NCBI GenBank assembly: GCA_944739405.2
Contig: OX123188.2
Location: 66,421,251 to 66,485,250 of the forward strand
Reading direction: 5' to 3'
DNA length: 64,000 nt
DNA from: Euclidia mi
Taxonomy: Eukaryota > Arthropoda > Insecta > Lepidoptera > Erebidae
A program made the translations under genes and the position numbers. How positions within the stretch are numbered: position 1 is the stretch's first letter; the number at the start of each line of letters is the position of its first letter. The notes under the pieces are model-generated. The model was not told the DNA's origin and did not search any database. It saw only the letters and a program-made list of their open reading frames with translations. Positions 21,957 through 32,370 of the stretch are shown here, in pieces.

Positions 21957-22346
21957 TTAACTGACAAAATAGAACAAAAAAAATAGATACAGATATAAAC
22001 AAGGTAAGTTGTTCATTCCTATTAGAACGCTATGTATGAATCGAGAGAGAGAACTATATTCTATCAGGACAGGACGTCTGTGTGTTTGTGTATGTATATG
22101 GTATGTTATGTTGGGGGATGTGTATATTTTTGTTAAGTGTATGTTGTAGTATGTTGAGAGTGTGTAATGATATGTTACTGTGTATACTTTCGAGGTGTGG
22201 ATGCGCGGTGTGTATGTTATAAAAAATAGAAATAGAATACCTTTAGAGTTTACAGAGATCTGATCAATTAGTGAGAGTTTTAACAAACAAATCTCTTCAG
22301 AGTGTATAATTTGAAAATGAGCATAAATAACTTTAAAAATATCTAG

Positions 22347-23241
22347 TCATTTCTTTTCTTGTAGCTCTTTCAGAGTTGTTTCACCTTTGACGAGAATATG
22401 CGGGTGGCCTGGTTGTTTGCGCAGAAAGACATTACTATTTCTTATCCAGCAAAATTTAAATTCGTGTTGTTTTGCAAATTCTCTCGCCAAGTAATATACC
22501 TTTTTTGTAGAATTTGGAAGATGCTCATCCACATACACGGCGCGTTTTTGGCCAGGTATTCCCAGTAGTTCCGAGTTCAGTTTATTTTTGCTATTTGATT
22601 GCTTAACGTTGAATGCACGAATACGAGATATAAGGTCGGTCTTCAGGTGTACACTTGTAAACTCAGCGACGATTGGTTTAGCTAGGCTGTTCTTCCCTTG
22701 AATACGGTAGATATCTCTAATGTTTGTGGGCCCGATCGGGAGACCTACTGTGTTTCCGATGGCAGTCACTATTTTTGTGAGGTCCGTAGTGGACTCGTTG
22801 TCACGGCTAGGAATATTACACAATTCGATACTAGATGAGCGAGATTTGTATTGTAGGTCTTTCACCGTTTTTTCTAGGGTTTCAGTATACTTGCGATATT
22901 CATTACATTCATATTGAACCCGCTTCACTTTACTCTGCATGTCATCATAAAGAACGCTGATTGTTGTAATGGATTTTTCTATTTCGTTATTTGTTTTTTG
23001 TATTTGTGAGTTTTGTAGCTTCAGCTCAGCAACATCGGACATTAATTTAGTCACTAGCACCGTGTTCTGCCATATATGTAGCCGTGGTTTTATCCTGGTC
23101 ACATTTCCAAGAAGAAATCATTTCTTTGATTTCCTTCTTAAATTCATCAAGTATTTTCTCATTTGAAGTATCAATGGGCCGGGGACGTTTTTGGCGGATG
23201 TTTAGAGTAACATCGGATCGGAATCACTCGCTGACTGTGAT
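22347..23241 (-). pseudogene. LINE A ORF1 (gag-like) main part
   Basis: An open minus frame of 251 codons (23102-22347) carries a predicted coiled coil (residues about 15-80, many Leu/Ile/Lys/Glu heptads) followed by an RNA-binding-like C-terminal half with LCNIPSRDNESTTDL and KRAVYVDEHLPNSTKKVYY, similar in style to Jockey and baculovirus FP25K-type ORF1 proteins. Upstream, a different frame continues with NIRQKRPRPIDTSNEKILDE, so a frameshift lies near 23100. The original start is 8.8 kb away at 32116 because LINE B split the gene. The expected role is binding the LINE RNA. Confidence 0.75.
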
Positions 23242-23444
23242 ATATTCGGTTGACTGTGATATACTTGGTTGTGGGTAGTTGAGATTACTAGTAACACTTA
23301 AAATTGCTCTTCAAGAAAATTTAAATAAAACAGTTAATTTTAAAATTATATTTATATTAATGCATAAAAGTTAAAATCTATACTACATACCTGCTGGTTA
23401 AGCGTTATCTCACAAAACTAACAAGTTTCACTTTAACACATAAA

Positions 23445-24158
23445 ATGGATACATTCAATGCATCAAATATCCTGGACATGCAAGCTTATTTTGAGGAGCG
23501 GATGGCCAGTTTCGAAGCCGAGCTACAGAAGAAGTCGCCTCAAAGCACACGGAGTCTGGCTGATGAATTTACTGCGTTCAAGACCTTCATACTGAGTACA
23601 CTGAAATCCTACTCACAGCAGCTTGACACCGTTGGCCGAGAAATTGACAGAATCGAAATGCGCAGCCGTCGTAAGATGTTGCTGCTACACGGCGTGGAGG
23701 AACGTAAGGACGAGGAGACATCTGAGCAGGTCGCGAATATTGTCAAGCAACGTCTCAAAATTGGCACTTTCGTGGTAGAGGACATCAGGCGCTGCCACAG
23801 GTTGGGACGCCAGACTACCAGCGACAAGGCGAGGCCCATTCTCGTAAAATTCGAGTCTGCTGCGGTGCGGGACAGTGTTTGGTTCGCTAAGACGAAGCTC
23901 AAGGATACAGGTATCACGCTGTCAGAGTTTCTCACACGTTCACGACACGAGGCTTTTATGGCTGCACGAGCGAAGTTTGGAGTCGCGAAGTGCTGGACGC
24001 GAGAGGGATACGTGCACATCTTGGGCCCCGATGGTAAGCGTTATCGCATCACCTCCGTTAGTGATCTAAGTAAGATCCGGCTCACAGATGCGGAGAAGCC
24101 CAGCGTCGCAAAGCCAGCCGCAACAAAGGGCAAGAGAACGGCAGCGACGAAGAAGTAA
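23445..24158 (+). CDS. LINE B ORF1 protein (RNA-binding, coiled-coil)
   Basis: Intact 237-codon frame. Residues about 5-75 look like a coiled coil. The central and C-terminal parts resemble the L1-type ORF1 RNA-binding fold (Transposase_22-like): RRKMLLLHGVEERKDE, DIRRCHRLGR, RPILVKFESAAVRD and KCWTREGYVHILGPDGKRYR. The tail is Lys/Ala rich (TKGKRTAATKK). The protein would coat LINE RNA and act as a chaperone for target-primed reverse transcription. I chose the start at 23445 because it follows the 5' UTR and matches family length (about 230-260 residues). No stop or frameshift is seen, so it was under coding constraint until recently. Confidence 0.8.
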   Translation: MDTFNASNILDMQAYFEERMASFEAELQKKSPQSTRSLADEFTAFKTFILSTLKSYSQQLDTVGREIDRIEMRSRRKMLLLHGVEERKDEETSEQVANIVKQRLKIGTFVVEDIRRCHRLGRQTTSDKARPILVKFESAAVRDSVWFAKTKLKDTGITLSEFLTRSRHEAFMAARAKFGVAKCWTREGYVHILGPDGKRYRITSVSDLSKIRLTDAEKPSVAKPAATKGKRTAATKK

Positions 24159-24489
24159 GCTTGTTCCATCGTTATTTATTTTCTCCATAATTTTATTAGT
24201 ATCAGTAAACACCTTCACTTTCTAAATAATAAGTACTTTTAACTTTATTTTATGTAGGTACCGTGTATCATAAACAAAACAACAAGTGATGTTGTTAATG
24301 TCACTGTCACAAACGTCACTCACTATAGAGTAACGTTCCGTCTCACGCTACACGGATTTGAATATGTGTGTTTTTAGACATAAATAAATATATTTTTTTT
24401 TTTCGTTACAATTTAGTTAGTAACAATATCTCTCATGTGAATCTATATATTTATTTTTGTATCATTTGTTAGTTTTTAATTATACACTT

Positions 24490-24890
24490 TGTAACGTAAA
24501 AAGTGCCTTTCTGTGTGTTGTTACGTTATCCCTACTAGGGGGTGTCTAAATGAGAAGCGTGGTTAAATGTTACAATAAAAATTGATTTAATTGCCAAATA
24601 AATTTTATACATCAATTAGCAAGCGTTACTTAAATGAAAAAGATTACGATTTATGTGATATTTAGAAAAATTAACACAGGGTCGCGTAGTTCGGCGAGGG
24701 GTGGGGTTTGTGTGGAGAATCCAGCTGCCGATGGTCCAGGATAGTTGCTCAACTTAACTCCGAGCTGTAGTCGCCGCAGAAAGGGCCGCGAAGCCAACGC
24801 GTCCGCTTTTATAGGAGCTCGCAGTGCAGTGGGGGCGTAGGTGCAAGCGGCCGAGAGGTGGTGTCCTCTCGACGTCACAGCGACGTCACA
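24490..24890 (-). repeat. 3' LTR of the LARD-like element
   Basis: 401 bp, near identical to 28182-28582. The GC-rich half ends in GACGTCACAGCGACGTCACA, two CRE-like TGACGTC words, which on the element's strand lie at the start of U3. High similarity of the two LTRs suggests recent insertion. Confidence 0.9.
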
Positions 24891-27800
24891 CACTCCCCCC
24901 ATTAGGCCAGAATTTTCCCAGCGGGAAAATTCTGTGGCTGGTAGGCGGCAACTGCACTCCGGGACCCTGAAATAGATGAGTGGTAGTGGTGTCAGTAGGT
25001 TAAATACGAGGCAACTATTAACCCTGAAAGAGGAAAAAAACAAGTATAACCCTCGGCCATTCATACGTCACCAAGCATTGAACGTTCCTATAACCTGACA
25101 TTCATCACATTCAAAAAGGCCTACACACTATCATACGCATGAACAAGCCAACATTCATTCAAGATGCGAGTCGCATTCATTATAATACACGACGCGCGAA
25201 GAGGTATTATACGTGAGTTTTATAGTAAATAGTCACCCAGTCTATGTTGGTAGGCACCACCTGACCACCCATATTCGATTAGTGAAGTTAATTGAGAGAG
25301 TATAAGTCGTAAACCAATATTACGATCTTACTATATTACGATACTACAATCATACGATTAGTTGGCAGTATCACAAACAAATTGCTCATTAACAAGGTAG
25401 ATGCAATATTGCAAGGACAATTTGTATTCATTTAAAATGGAATAACAATGAAGGTTTGAACCAGTGAACACGTGAGTCATCACTGCGCGCTTGGCGCCGG
25501 CCGCATTCCATTCTCGCGGACAAATAACTGGTTTCTGATTATGATACAAAATCGACAACGGCAAATACACAATTCGGAATAGGTTGCAATGTATAGTACA
25601 TCACCGCAGGAGACAATCGATGACATAGTATACACAACCATAGCCAAAAACACACAAAAAAAATATTCACGGCAAGATGTAATGTATAGTACATCGTCGA
25701 AGGAGACTGTCGACGACATAGTACACACTACCATAGTTAAAAACACAAAAAAAAATAAAACAATCGAGAATCGAACCACAGACCGATCCGACAACAACCT
25801 TTCAGCCACTGAGCCATAAGGGAAAAAAAATATTTTATTATATTTCGATCAGTCATTACCAAAGCTATAAGTAACAAGATATATGGGTACATGATTTAGC
25901 TGTAATTAGGAGTTAAAGATTTTTATATTATATGTAACGAAGTGTTAAGTTATTTTAGTGATTAAATCATTAGTGATGAGCATTAATCATTACATTCTTA
26001 AACTTTGTAGTGAGTTAATCCAAGATCCTTTATATGGAAATCACCAAGAGAAACATATCTGATATTTATATAGTTATGTGAAAGTTGGATAGTTATCAGA
26101 TAGTTGGATAATTAGTTAGATAAATAACAGATTCTTTCAAAAATATTAAGTTTGGAAAACCTCTTCGACAATTTATAACAGTAATAACGATTCATGTTTT
26201 ATGTTAGCATATTTATTCATGTTTTATGTTAGCATATTTATTCATGTTTTATGTAATTCGTTAACACAACACAATGCATTATCTTCGACTCGGAAACAAA
26301 AGAACCATTGTTGGCCTTCACAAATAATTATGTAGATAATTATAACTCTGCATACATATGCGTCTTACATTGTTATTAATGACACTGTACCCAATCGTTT
26401 ATAAACACATTTATGCTATAATAGAATAAGATTTAATTATTTCATTCAGCTTTTAGGTTTGAAATAAACGACGGTGAAATACGAAATGGTATTATCTTTA
26501 ACTTGTAAATCAATTAATTTGCTTTAGCTATAAAAGTATAAAATTATTGATTTATGTAGAAATACCCACATTAGTTATTTAAGTATTGAAATTATTTATT
26601 AATTTGTGTGTAAACAGCCACTTTAGTTATTTAATGAGGTATAAATATTATTTATTTGATTCATATGTAAATAGGCACGTATTTATTCAAGGAAAGAAGT
26701 TATTGATTCAATTTATGTGCAAATACCCACTTTAGTTAAAGTTAGTTTCAATTCAATTAAGTTTGATAAATTCAGTTAGATATAATAACATTTGCGTAAG
26801 TACAGGAACACATTATAACCAGTACTATTTAAGATGGTTAGTAAAACCAGATGCATAGCATTTAGTAAAAAGGAAACAAGTTACATATTGACAATTAAGT
26901 AGTTTTCCGGCCGTCAGCGGCTTAATTTTACCATTTATTTATCATTGTATGTTTTGTATATTTCAATAGAAACCAGACATTGAAAGAACAATCCTAGCGA
27001 CACAAAACATTACAAAAAAAACATAATTCAATAATTGCGACGCAGGAATTTTATGATTGAGTTCACAATGAACAGTAAATGCATAAATAGATGCATTCTC
27101 AAATAACATACCGATAGGCAGTAACAAGTAGATAAAATCGAAGACCAAAAACAACGATTGTAGCATAATAAACATTTGACAAAACGAACAACTAATAATT
27201 CTACGATGATATTCGTATTTTTTTACCAAATAGACAAAGATTAAAGTTTTTCATTATTGTTAGTGAGCAACCTGCATGTGACACGTGTACATTTTATTAA
27301 TAAATGAACGCGGAATTCTAGCTAAATACCTAGTATATAATACGCTAGCATCTTTAGGTACGTTCATTCTCAGCCAGTCCAACTATGTTAGGTACACGTG
27401 GTATAATAAAGATGCAACTTTCTTAGTAAGAAAGAAAAGAATAGTTAATATTAAAAGATAATCGCCGTAGTAGGCGGTAAAAGTATTTAATAATACCGAC
27501 CATAAGCATATATAATTATGTCGCCGTACAAAGTCACTAGCAGAAGGTTTTAGTAGAAAAATGAAAAGAAGTGAGAAAGAGAAGGGTGTGAACTCGTTCC
27601 ATAAGTCAGCCAAAGCAGAATATTAGCAATAATAACCAGTAGCACTTAATTACTTTAGTGGCATTTAAAAAAGCTAATCGCGAAGCAGTACGATCAAGGT
27701 GACCTAGGCACGTCGTTAGTGGACGTGAGGTCATAAATCGCAAAATACAAAGAATGCGATCGACGAATGTGACCTTAGCGCGTCTTTAGAGGACACGTGG

Positions 27801-28181
27801 CCGCAATCGAACGATTATAACTCGTTACTTGTGCGGTTGATACACAGTGATTATCACACGCGGTAACAGAAAAAGTTATAATATAGAAATGCTTACCAAG
27901 CGTAGTAAGACAAAATTTGTCTGTTGTGACCGGCTCAACACAATACCGACCTTCCGAGCACAACAGAACAAAAAGAGAAAATGTCTATTGTGATCAGCAC
28001 AACACCACCGACTTTCCGAGCACAATAGAACAAGCAAAAAGAAACAATAGGTAAATGCCACTAAAATAACTACACACTGCTTTGGAACGACTTCACACAT
28101 ACACAAAAAATAAAAAAAAGAAGACTCACCGGGAGAGGATTCTCAACAAAACCCTACCTATAATATTCCCGTGGGCGCCAC
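24891..28181. other. LARD-like element interior: non-coding, built of short duplications
   Basis: No frame resembles gag or pol. Next to the polypurine tract is a 12-bp perfect hairpin (CAGAATTTTCCC at 24908-24919 and its inverse at 24923-24934). Degenerate direct repeats include about 25588-25650 with 25681-25745, about 27690-27735 with 27755-27800, and 27919-27966 with 27983-28031. These could be packaging or structural RNA elements, or just slippage products. Confidence 0.6.
25763..25819 (-). other. tRNA-like stretch inside the LARD-like interior
   Basis: Minus strand carries TATGGCTCAGTGGCTGAAAG (box A-like) and GTGGTTCGATTCTCG (box B-like) about 30 bp apart, the spacing of pol III internal promoters. 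No SINE body follows that I can recognise, and the cloverleaf is imperfect, so I treat it as a tRNA-derived fragment. Confidence 0.45.
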
Positions 28182-28582
28182 TGTAACGTAAAAAGTGCCT
28201 TTCTGTGTGTTGTTACGTTATCCCTACTAGGGGGTGTCTAAATGAGAAGCGTGGTTAAATGTTACAATAAAAATTGATTTAATTGCCAAATAAATTTTAT
28301 ACATCAATTAGCAAGCGTTACTTAAATGAAAAAGATTACGATTTATGTGATATTTAGAAAAATTAACACAGGGTCGCGTAGTTCGGCGAGGGGTGGGGTT
28401 TGTGTGGAGAATCCAGCTGCCGATGGTCCAGGATAGTTGCTCAACTTAACTCCGAGCTGTAGTCGCCGCAGAAAGGGCCGCGAAGCCAACGCGTCCGCTT
28501 TTATAGGAGCTCGCAGTGCAGTGGGGGCGTAGGTGCAAGCGGCCGAGAGGTGGTGTCCTCTCGACGTCACAGCGACGTCACA
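28182..28582 (-). repeat. 5' LTR of the LARD-like element
   Basis: 401 bp, matching the copy at 24490-24890. It is adjacent to the primer-binding site at about 28168-28181 on the minus strand and to the ACTT target duplication at 28583-28586. Confidence 0.9.
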
Positions 28583-28731
28583 ACTTTTGTCTCTGACATT
28601 ATCTATGTTCATGCGCAACTAGCGGGTGGACAGTGTGATCAAAGCTTTACGCGAAATTTAGAAACATAATTATTTATATTTATATATATCATATATATAT
28701 ATTTTTAATATTTATTATATATATTTATTAA

Positions 28732-31590
28732 ATGTCAGACACAGACTCAAATAGTGGTGAAATCTTTCATTCTGCTACAAGCCTAGATGATAGCTTTGTA
28801 AGTGTCCCCTCCCTCGGAGACATTCTTCAGTCGCAGTTCTCAGACGTACCCAAGAACTTTAATGTAGTCCATATCAATGCGCAGAGTATTCCAGCTCATT
28901 TTCCAGATATGCTGGCTAATTTAGACTGCCAACACATACATGCCATCCTGGTATCAGAGTCATGGCTAAAACCATGTCTCCCTTCCACATCTTATTCACT
29001 GCCAGGTTTCCGGCTAATTAGGAATGACCGGGCATTTGGCATTGGCGGCGGTGTTGCCATATATTTGCGACATCAAATTCCTTTTAAAATAGTCAGTATG
29101 TCTCCACAGCCGCCACTGTTGAATGCAGGCGAGCATCTATTCCTTGAAGTAGAACTTCACCACACTAAATTATTATTAGGCGTATTCTATTCCCCCTCAA
29201 ATCGTGTTAACTATTTTTCATCATTTGAGCTTATCTTAGAAAATTTAACTCCTTCATATAGCCACATAATTATAATGGGCGACTTTAACACATGTCTGCT
29301 CAAACAGGATTCTCGTGCTACCTTATTCCGGCACACCATAGAGTCTTGCAATCTATCTATTTTAAACTTAAATGCAACTCATCACTTCCCCAATTGCACC
29401 CCTTCTCTTCTAGATCTCATTTTGGTATCTTCCTCCAATCTGGTTCATAAGCATGGTCAATGTACAGCGGATGGGTTTTCCTATCATGACCTGATCTTCG
29501 TTTCCTATAAAATTCGCACACCCAAAATTAAGCCCAAAATAGTCTTGCAGCGCAATTTTAGTGGCATGGATCATGAAAAACTGCGTAAGGATGCCTCGAA
29601 TATAGACTGGAGCCCTCTGTATGACTCAGAGTGTGTCAATAGTAAGATCCATGAACTCACCACTACTCTCATCAATTTATATGATGTGCATGCGCCAATA
29701 CGTAGCATCAAATTGAAACACTTACCGGCACCTTGGCTAACAGACGATATCAGAAAAATCATGGCCAAAAAATCTGCTGCCAAAGCTAAGTTGAAACACA
29801 GGCCTACTCCTCTAAACCATGAAAAGTACGTGGCAGCCAGAAATCTCTGTACCAAGGTGTGTAGGAATGCGCAACGCCAATATATTCATAAATCCGTTGA
29901 AAACGGTGATCCAGCAAAGGTCTGGCAATTTCTTAAAAGTCTGGGAGTTGGCAAAACACGGCATCAATCTATTCCAAATAATATTAACCTTGATTCTCTT
30001 AATATACATTTCTCTACTTCGTCCAAATTCGATGGAAATATGAAAAGTGCCACCTTACAATATCTTTCATCCTTGCCAACTCCGGATTATTCTCCCTTTA
30101 TCTTCTCGCAATTTGCCGCATGTGATGTTAAGAAAAACGTACTGGCTGTTACGTCTAATGCAGTCGGTAGTGATAGTATTAGCCGTAAAATGATCCTTCC
30201 CATCCTTGAAGAAATCCTTCCAGTTTTATGCCACATCTTCAACCATTCCATCAACCGTGGCATTTTTCCATCCGATTGGAAAGATGCAACAATAATCCCT
30301 TTGCCCAAGAAACCTAAGCCCTGTTCCTTTTCAGATTACCGACCTATATCCCTACTTCCCTTCTTGTCGAAAGTCCTAGAACGCTTAGTCCACACACAAC
30401 TTAGTTCCTTCCTACATACAAATTCCCTCCTAAACACATATCAGTCCGGTTTCCGCCCTGGCCACAGTACTACCACTGCACTGGTTCACGTAACTGATGA
30501 CATTAGGCTAGGTATGGATAGTGGAAATCTAACGGTCTTGTCGTTACTTGATTTTAGTAACGCTTTCAACACCGTGGATTTTCACATCATACTTGGCATT
30601 CTACGCTCTCTTAACGTATCTCCATCGGCAATTGACTGGTTTCATAGTTACCTGTTCGGTCGCCGGCAACGTATACGCATCGAAGACTCTTTTTCTACTT
30701 GGTCTCACACTAATGCCGGTGTGCCACAGGGTGGCGTGCTTTCTCCTCTGCTCTTCGCAATATTTATTAATACTATCTCAAACCAATTACTTTCTTCTTA
30801 CCACCTTTACGCAGACGATTTACAAATCTATACGCAAGCTCCTTTAAATAAGCTGGCAGAAGCTTGTACTATTATTAAGGCGGACCTGGCCAGAATCTGC
30901 GACTGGACTAAGAAATACGGACTCATCATAAATGCTGACAAAACCCAGTTAATTATTATAGGCAGCCCCAAATTAGTCTCAAAAATCAGTTGGTCCGATC
31001 TGCCACAAATTAATTTCGATGGCAAAAATCTCGTTTTTAGTAAAACTGTGAAAAATTTGGGGATCTCCTTAGGCGAAAGTATGTCCTGGAAATCTCAAAT
31101 GCAAGAAACGAGTCGCAAGCTTTTTGCATCCGCAGGTTCGTTGCGTAGGTTACGCAACTTCCTTCCAACTGCCACTAAAATCGCGCTCGCTCAATCCTTG
31201 CTTCTTCCCATAATTGACTATGCTGACGTCAGCTATCTTGACCCCACAGAGGAGCAGCTAGATAAACTTGAGCGTCTCCAAAACTTTTGCATTAGATTTA
31301 TATTTGGACTGCGCAAATATGATCACGTCTCAGATTTTCGTAACAAACTCAAGTGGCTCCCAATTCGTCTTCGCAGGAATACTCACATTCTTACATTACT
31401 GTATAATGTTCTATTTAATCCTAGTACGCCCTCCTATCTCAAAGAACGTTTCAAGTTCCTTCATGACACACATATAAGGTCCTTGAGGTCGTCTGAAGAT
31501 CTGACGTTGGAGATGCCAAGGCATTCCACAAATTATTTTGGAAAATCCTTTGGCAGTGCGCCTGTGGAATGCTTTGCCATTACAAATTAG
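28732..31590 (+). CDS. LINE B ORF2: APE endonuclease plus reverse transcriptase, C-terminal frameshift
   Basis: 952 codons. The endonuclease occupies residues about 40-255: NVVHINAQSIPAHF (Asn), LVSESWLKP (Glu), IIMGDFNTCL (Asp/Asn) and FSYHDLIF (His). The RT occupies about 500-790: SDYRPISLLPFLSKVLER, motif A LLDFSNAFNTVDF, motif B GVPQGGVLSPLLFA, motif C HLYADDLQIY. All expected catalytic residues are present. No RNase H domain follows. Near 31552 one extra G shifts the frame: the annotated end (FGSAPVECFAITN) is off-frame, while the alternative frame continues with family-like VRLWNALPLQIRRAP to a TAA near 31650. So only the last 30 or so residues are damaged. Confidence 0.88.
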   Translation: MSDTDSNSGEIFHSATSLDDSFVSVPSLGDILQSQFSDVPKNFNVVHINAQSIPAHFPDMLANLDCQHIHAILVSESWLKPCLPSTSYSLPGFRLIRNDRAFGIGGGVAIYLRHQIPFKIVSMSPQPPLLNAGEHLFLEVELHHTKLLLGVFYSPSNRVNYFSSFELILENLTPSYSHIIIMGDFNTCLLKQDSRATLFRHTIESCNLSILNLNATHHFPNCTPSLLDLILVSSSNLVHKHGQCTADGFSYHDLIFVSYKIRTPKIKPKIVLQRNFSGMDHEKLRKDASNIDWSPLYDSECVNSKIHELTTTLINLYDVHAPIRSIKLKHLPAPWLTDDIRKIMAKKSAAKAKLKHRPTPLNHEKYVAARNLCTKVCRNAQRQYIHKSVENGDPAKVWQFLKSLGVGKTRHQSIPNNINLDSLNIHFSTSSKFDGNMKSATLQYLSSLPTPDYSPFIFSQFAACDVKKNVLAVTSNAVGSDSISRKMILPILEEILPVLCHIFNHSINRGIFPSDWKDATIIPLPKKPKPCSFSDYRPISLLPFLSKVLERLVHTQLSSFLHTNSLLNTYQSGFRPGHSTTTALVHVTDDIRLGMDSGNLTVLSLLDFSNAFNTVDFHIILGILRSLNVSPSAIDWFHSYLFGRRQRIRIEDSFSTWSHTNAGVPQGGVLSPLLFAIFINTISNQLLSSYHLYADDLQIYTQAPLNKLAEACTIIKADLARICDWTKKYGLIINADKTQLIIIGSPKLVSKISWSDLPQINFDGKNLVFSKTVKNLGISLGESMSWKSQMQETSRKLFASAGSLRRLRNFLPTATKIALAQSLLLPIIDYADVSYLDPTEEQLDKLERLQNFCIRFIFGLRKYDHVSDFRNKLKWLPIRLRRNTHILTLLYNVLFNPSTPSYLKERFKFLHDTHIRSLRSSEDLTLEMPRHSTNYFGKSFGSAPVECFAITN

Positions 31591-32038
31591 AAGAGCACCA
31601 TCACTAAACATCTTTAAAAATTCGTTAAAAAAACACTATCTGAATACTTAACGCATTTTAATTGCTTGTATGCGGGTTGTATTTCAATGTATCTACAATG
31701 TCTGTCATATTATTATATTATTATGTATATATGTATATTGTACGAATGTATGTAGGTATATATTTAATATATGTTTAAGTATTTTTATGGAATATGTAAT
31801 TGTAAGTATGTATGTATTTCATTTAAATCTTCAATACTGATTCATATTATTTAACTACACCATAGTTAGCATGTATAACTGCTTAACATCATTCCTGTCC
31901 ATCCTAAGGTTGCCTGTAAGAGATCGCACTAAGCGATAAGGCCGCCCATTGTACATTACTTGTAGTTTTAAGCCACTTGTACTGTAAAACTTTATTTTGG
32001 TGTGCAATAAAGTGTAATTTATTATTATTATTATTATT
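31591..32038 (+). other. LINE B 3' UTR and (TTA)n tail
   Basis: AT-rich with TATGTA-type repeats, then a conserved-looking 3' segment (GATCGCACTAAGCGATAAGG near 31922), AATAAA at about 32007 and a TTATTATTA tail ending at 32038. The 3' segment is the likely recognition region for its own reverse transcriptase. Confidence 0.75.
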
Positions 32039-32040
32039 AT

Positions 32041-32116
32041 ATTCGGTACAGATTGTGTGAGGTCCATCGTTGATTTTTGGTATTTTTGTGTTTTGTTTGG
32101 TGTTGAATGTTGGCAT
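32041..32116 (-). pseudogene. LINE A ORF1 first exon-like fragment (5' end)
   Basis: Minus frame from the ATG at 32114-32116 reads MPTFNTKQNTKIPKI and ends CTEY at 32041, where the (TTA)n tail of LINE B begins. Across LINE B the frame resumes at about 23241 with ITVSE, the codons continuing through the duplicated ATATTCGGT. This shows that both pieces are one gene split by insertion. Upstream, 32117-32330 is GC-rich from 32215 and is likely the LINE 5' UTR. Confidence 0.75.
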
Positions 32117-32214
32117 GATCTTAAATATAATTACCGACAGAACAATGTCTATATAGCGCAGCAAATAAAAATACACAGGTAGATATTACCTCGTAGCTTA
32201 AGCAGAGGGAGATA

Positions 32215-32370
32215 TTCACTCTGCGGTTCGAAGCAAGCGGCCGGCGCAGGCGGCAGGCGGTGTGACGTCGTCGTAGCGCTCGCCGCTCGTAGGTTGTTCA
32301 CTGTTTCGCAGCACGCGCTTGTCGTTACCGTGGCTGAGTGGTTAAGAGCGCGTCCCCTCTATCGTCGCCT
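32215..32370. promoter_or_regulatory. GC-rich block with tRNA-like box A at LINE A 5' end
   Basis: About 110 bp of GC-rich sequence (CGGCCGGCGCAGGCGGCAGG and following) contrasts with AT-rich surroundings and lies immediately upstream of LINE A ORF1, where Jockey elements carry an internal promoter. At 32331-32352 on the plus strand is GTGGCTGAGTGGTTAAGAGC, a tRNA 5'-half-like word without a matching box B. This may be the flanking repeat into which LINE A inserted. Confidence 0.35.

Larger units (their letters stand above)
24490..28582 (-). mobile_element. Complete but gene-less LTR retrotransposon (LARD-like), minus strand
   Basis: Two 401-bp LTRs (28182-28582 as 5' LTR, 24490-24890 as 3' LTR) start TGTGACG and end TTACA on the minus strand. 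They are flanked by a 4-bp duplication ACTT (24486-24489; 28583-28586). Directly inside the 5' LTR is GTGGCGCCCACGGG, a TGGCGCC-type primer-binding site. Directly inside the 3' LTR is the purine run AATGGGGGGAGTG, the polypurine tract. The 3.29-kb interior has no gag or pol frame, so it must have used proteins of a partner element, probably Gypsy-like from its 4-bp duplication. It disrupts LINE B between ORF1 and ORF2. Confidence 0.88.
23251..32038 (+). mobile_element. LINE B: near-complete non-LTR retrotransposon, split by an LTR element
   Basis: Target duplication ATATTCGGT (23242-23250; 32039-32047) marks its insertion in LINE A. It has a 5' UTR (23251-23444), ORF1, an inter-ORF spacer, ORF2, a 3' UTR with AATAAA at about 32007-32012, and a (TTA)n tail. 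The LTR retrotransposon at 24490-28582 sits in the inter-ORF spacer. APE endonuclease and RT without an RNase H domain place it in the Jockey/CR1 group. The exact clade (for example Daphne-like) is uncertain. Confidence 0.85.
17551..32330 (-). mobile_element. LINE A: Jockey-type LINE, minus strand, heavily interrupted
   Basis: The 5' end is near 32.3 kb and the 3' end, with AATAAA and (ATT)n, is at about 17551-17575. ORF1 begins with the ATG at 32114-32116, is cut by LINE B, and resumes at 23241. ORF2 begins near 21956. Insertions are: LINE B (23251 to about 32038, target duplication ATATTCGGT), a SINE (21540-21777, AGGGTTAACAGT), an unidentified insert (18733-20162, TATTAC) and a SINE (18175-18413, ATATACCAT). 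Removing these leaves about 4.1 kb of LINE with several frameshifts and an RT-fingers deletion. A GC-rich stretch at 32215-32325 is probably its 5' UTR promoter region. Confidence 0.85.
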
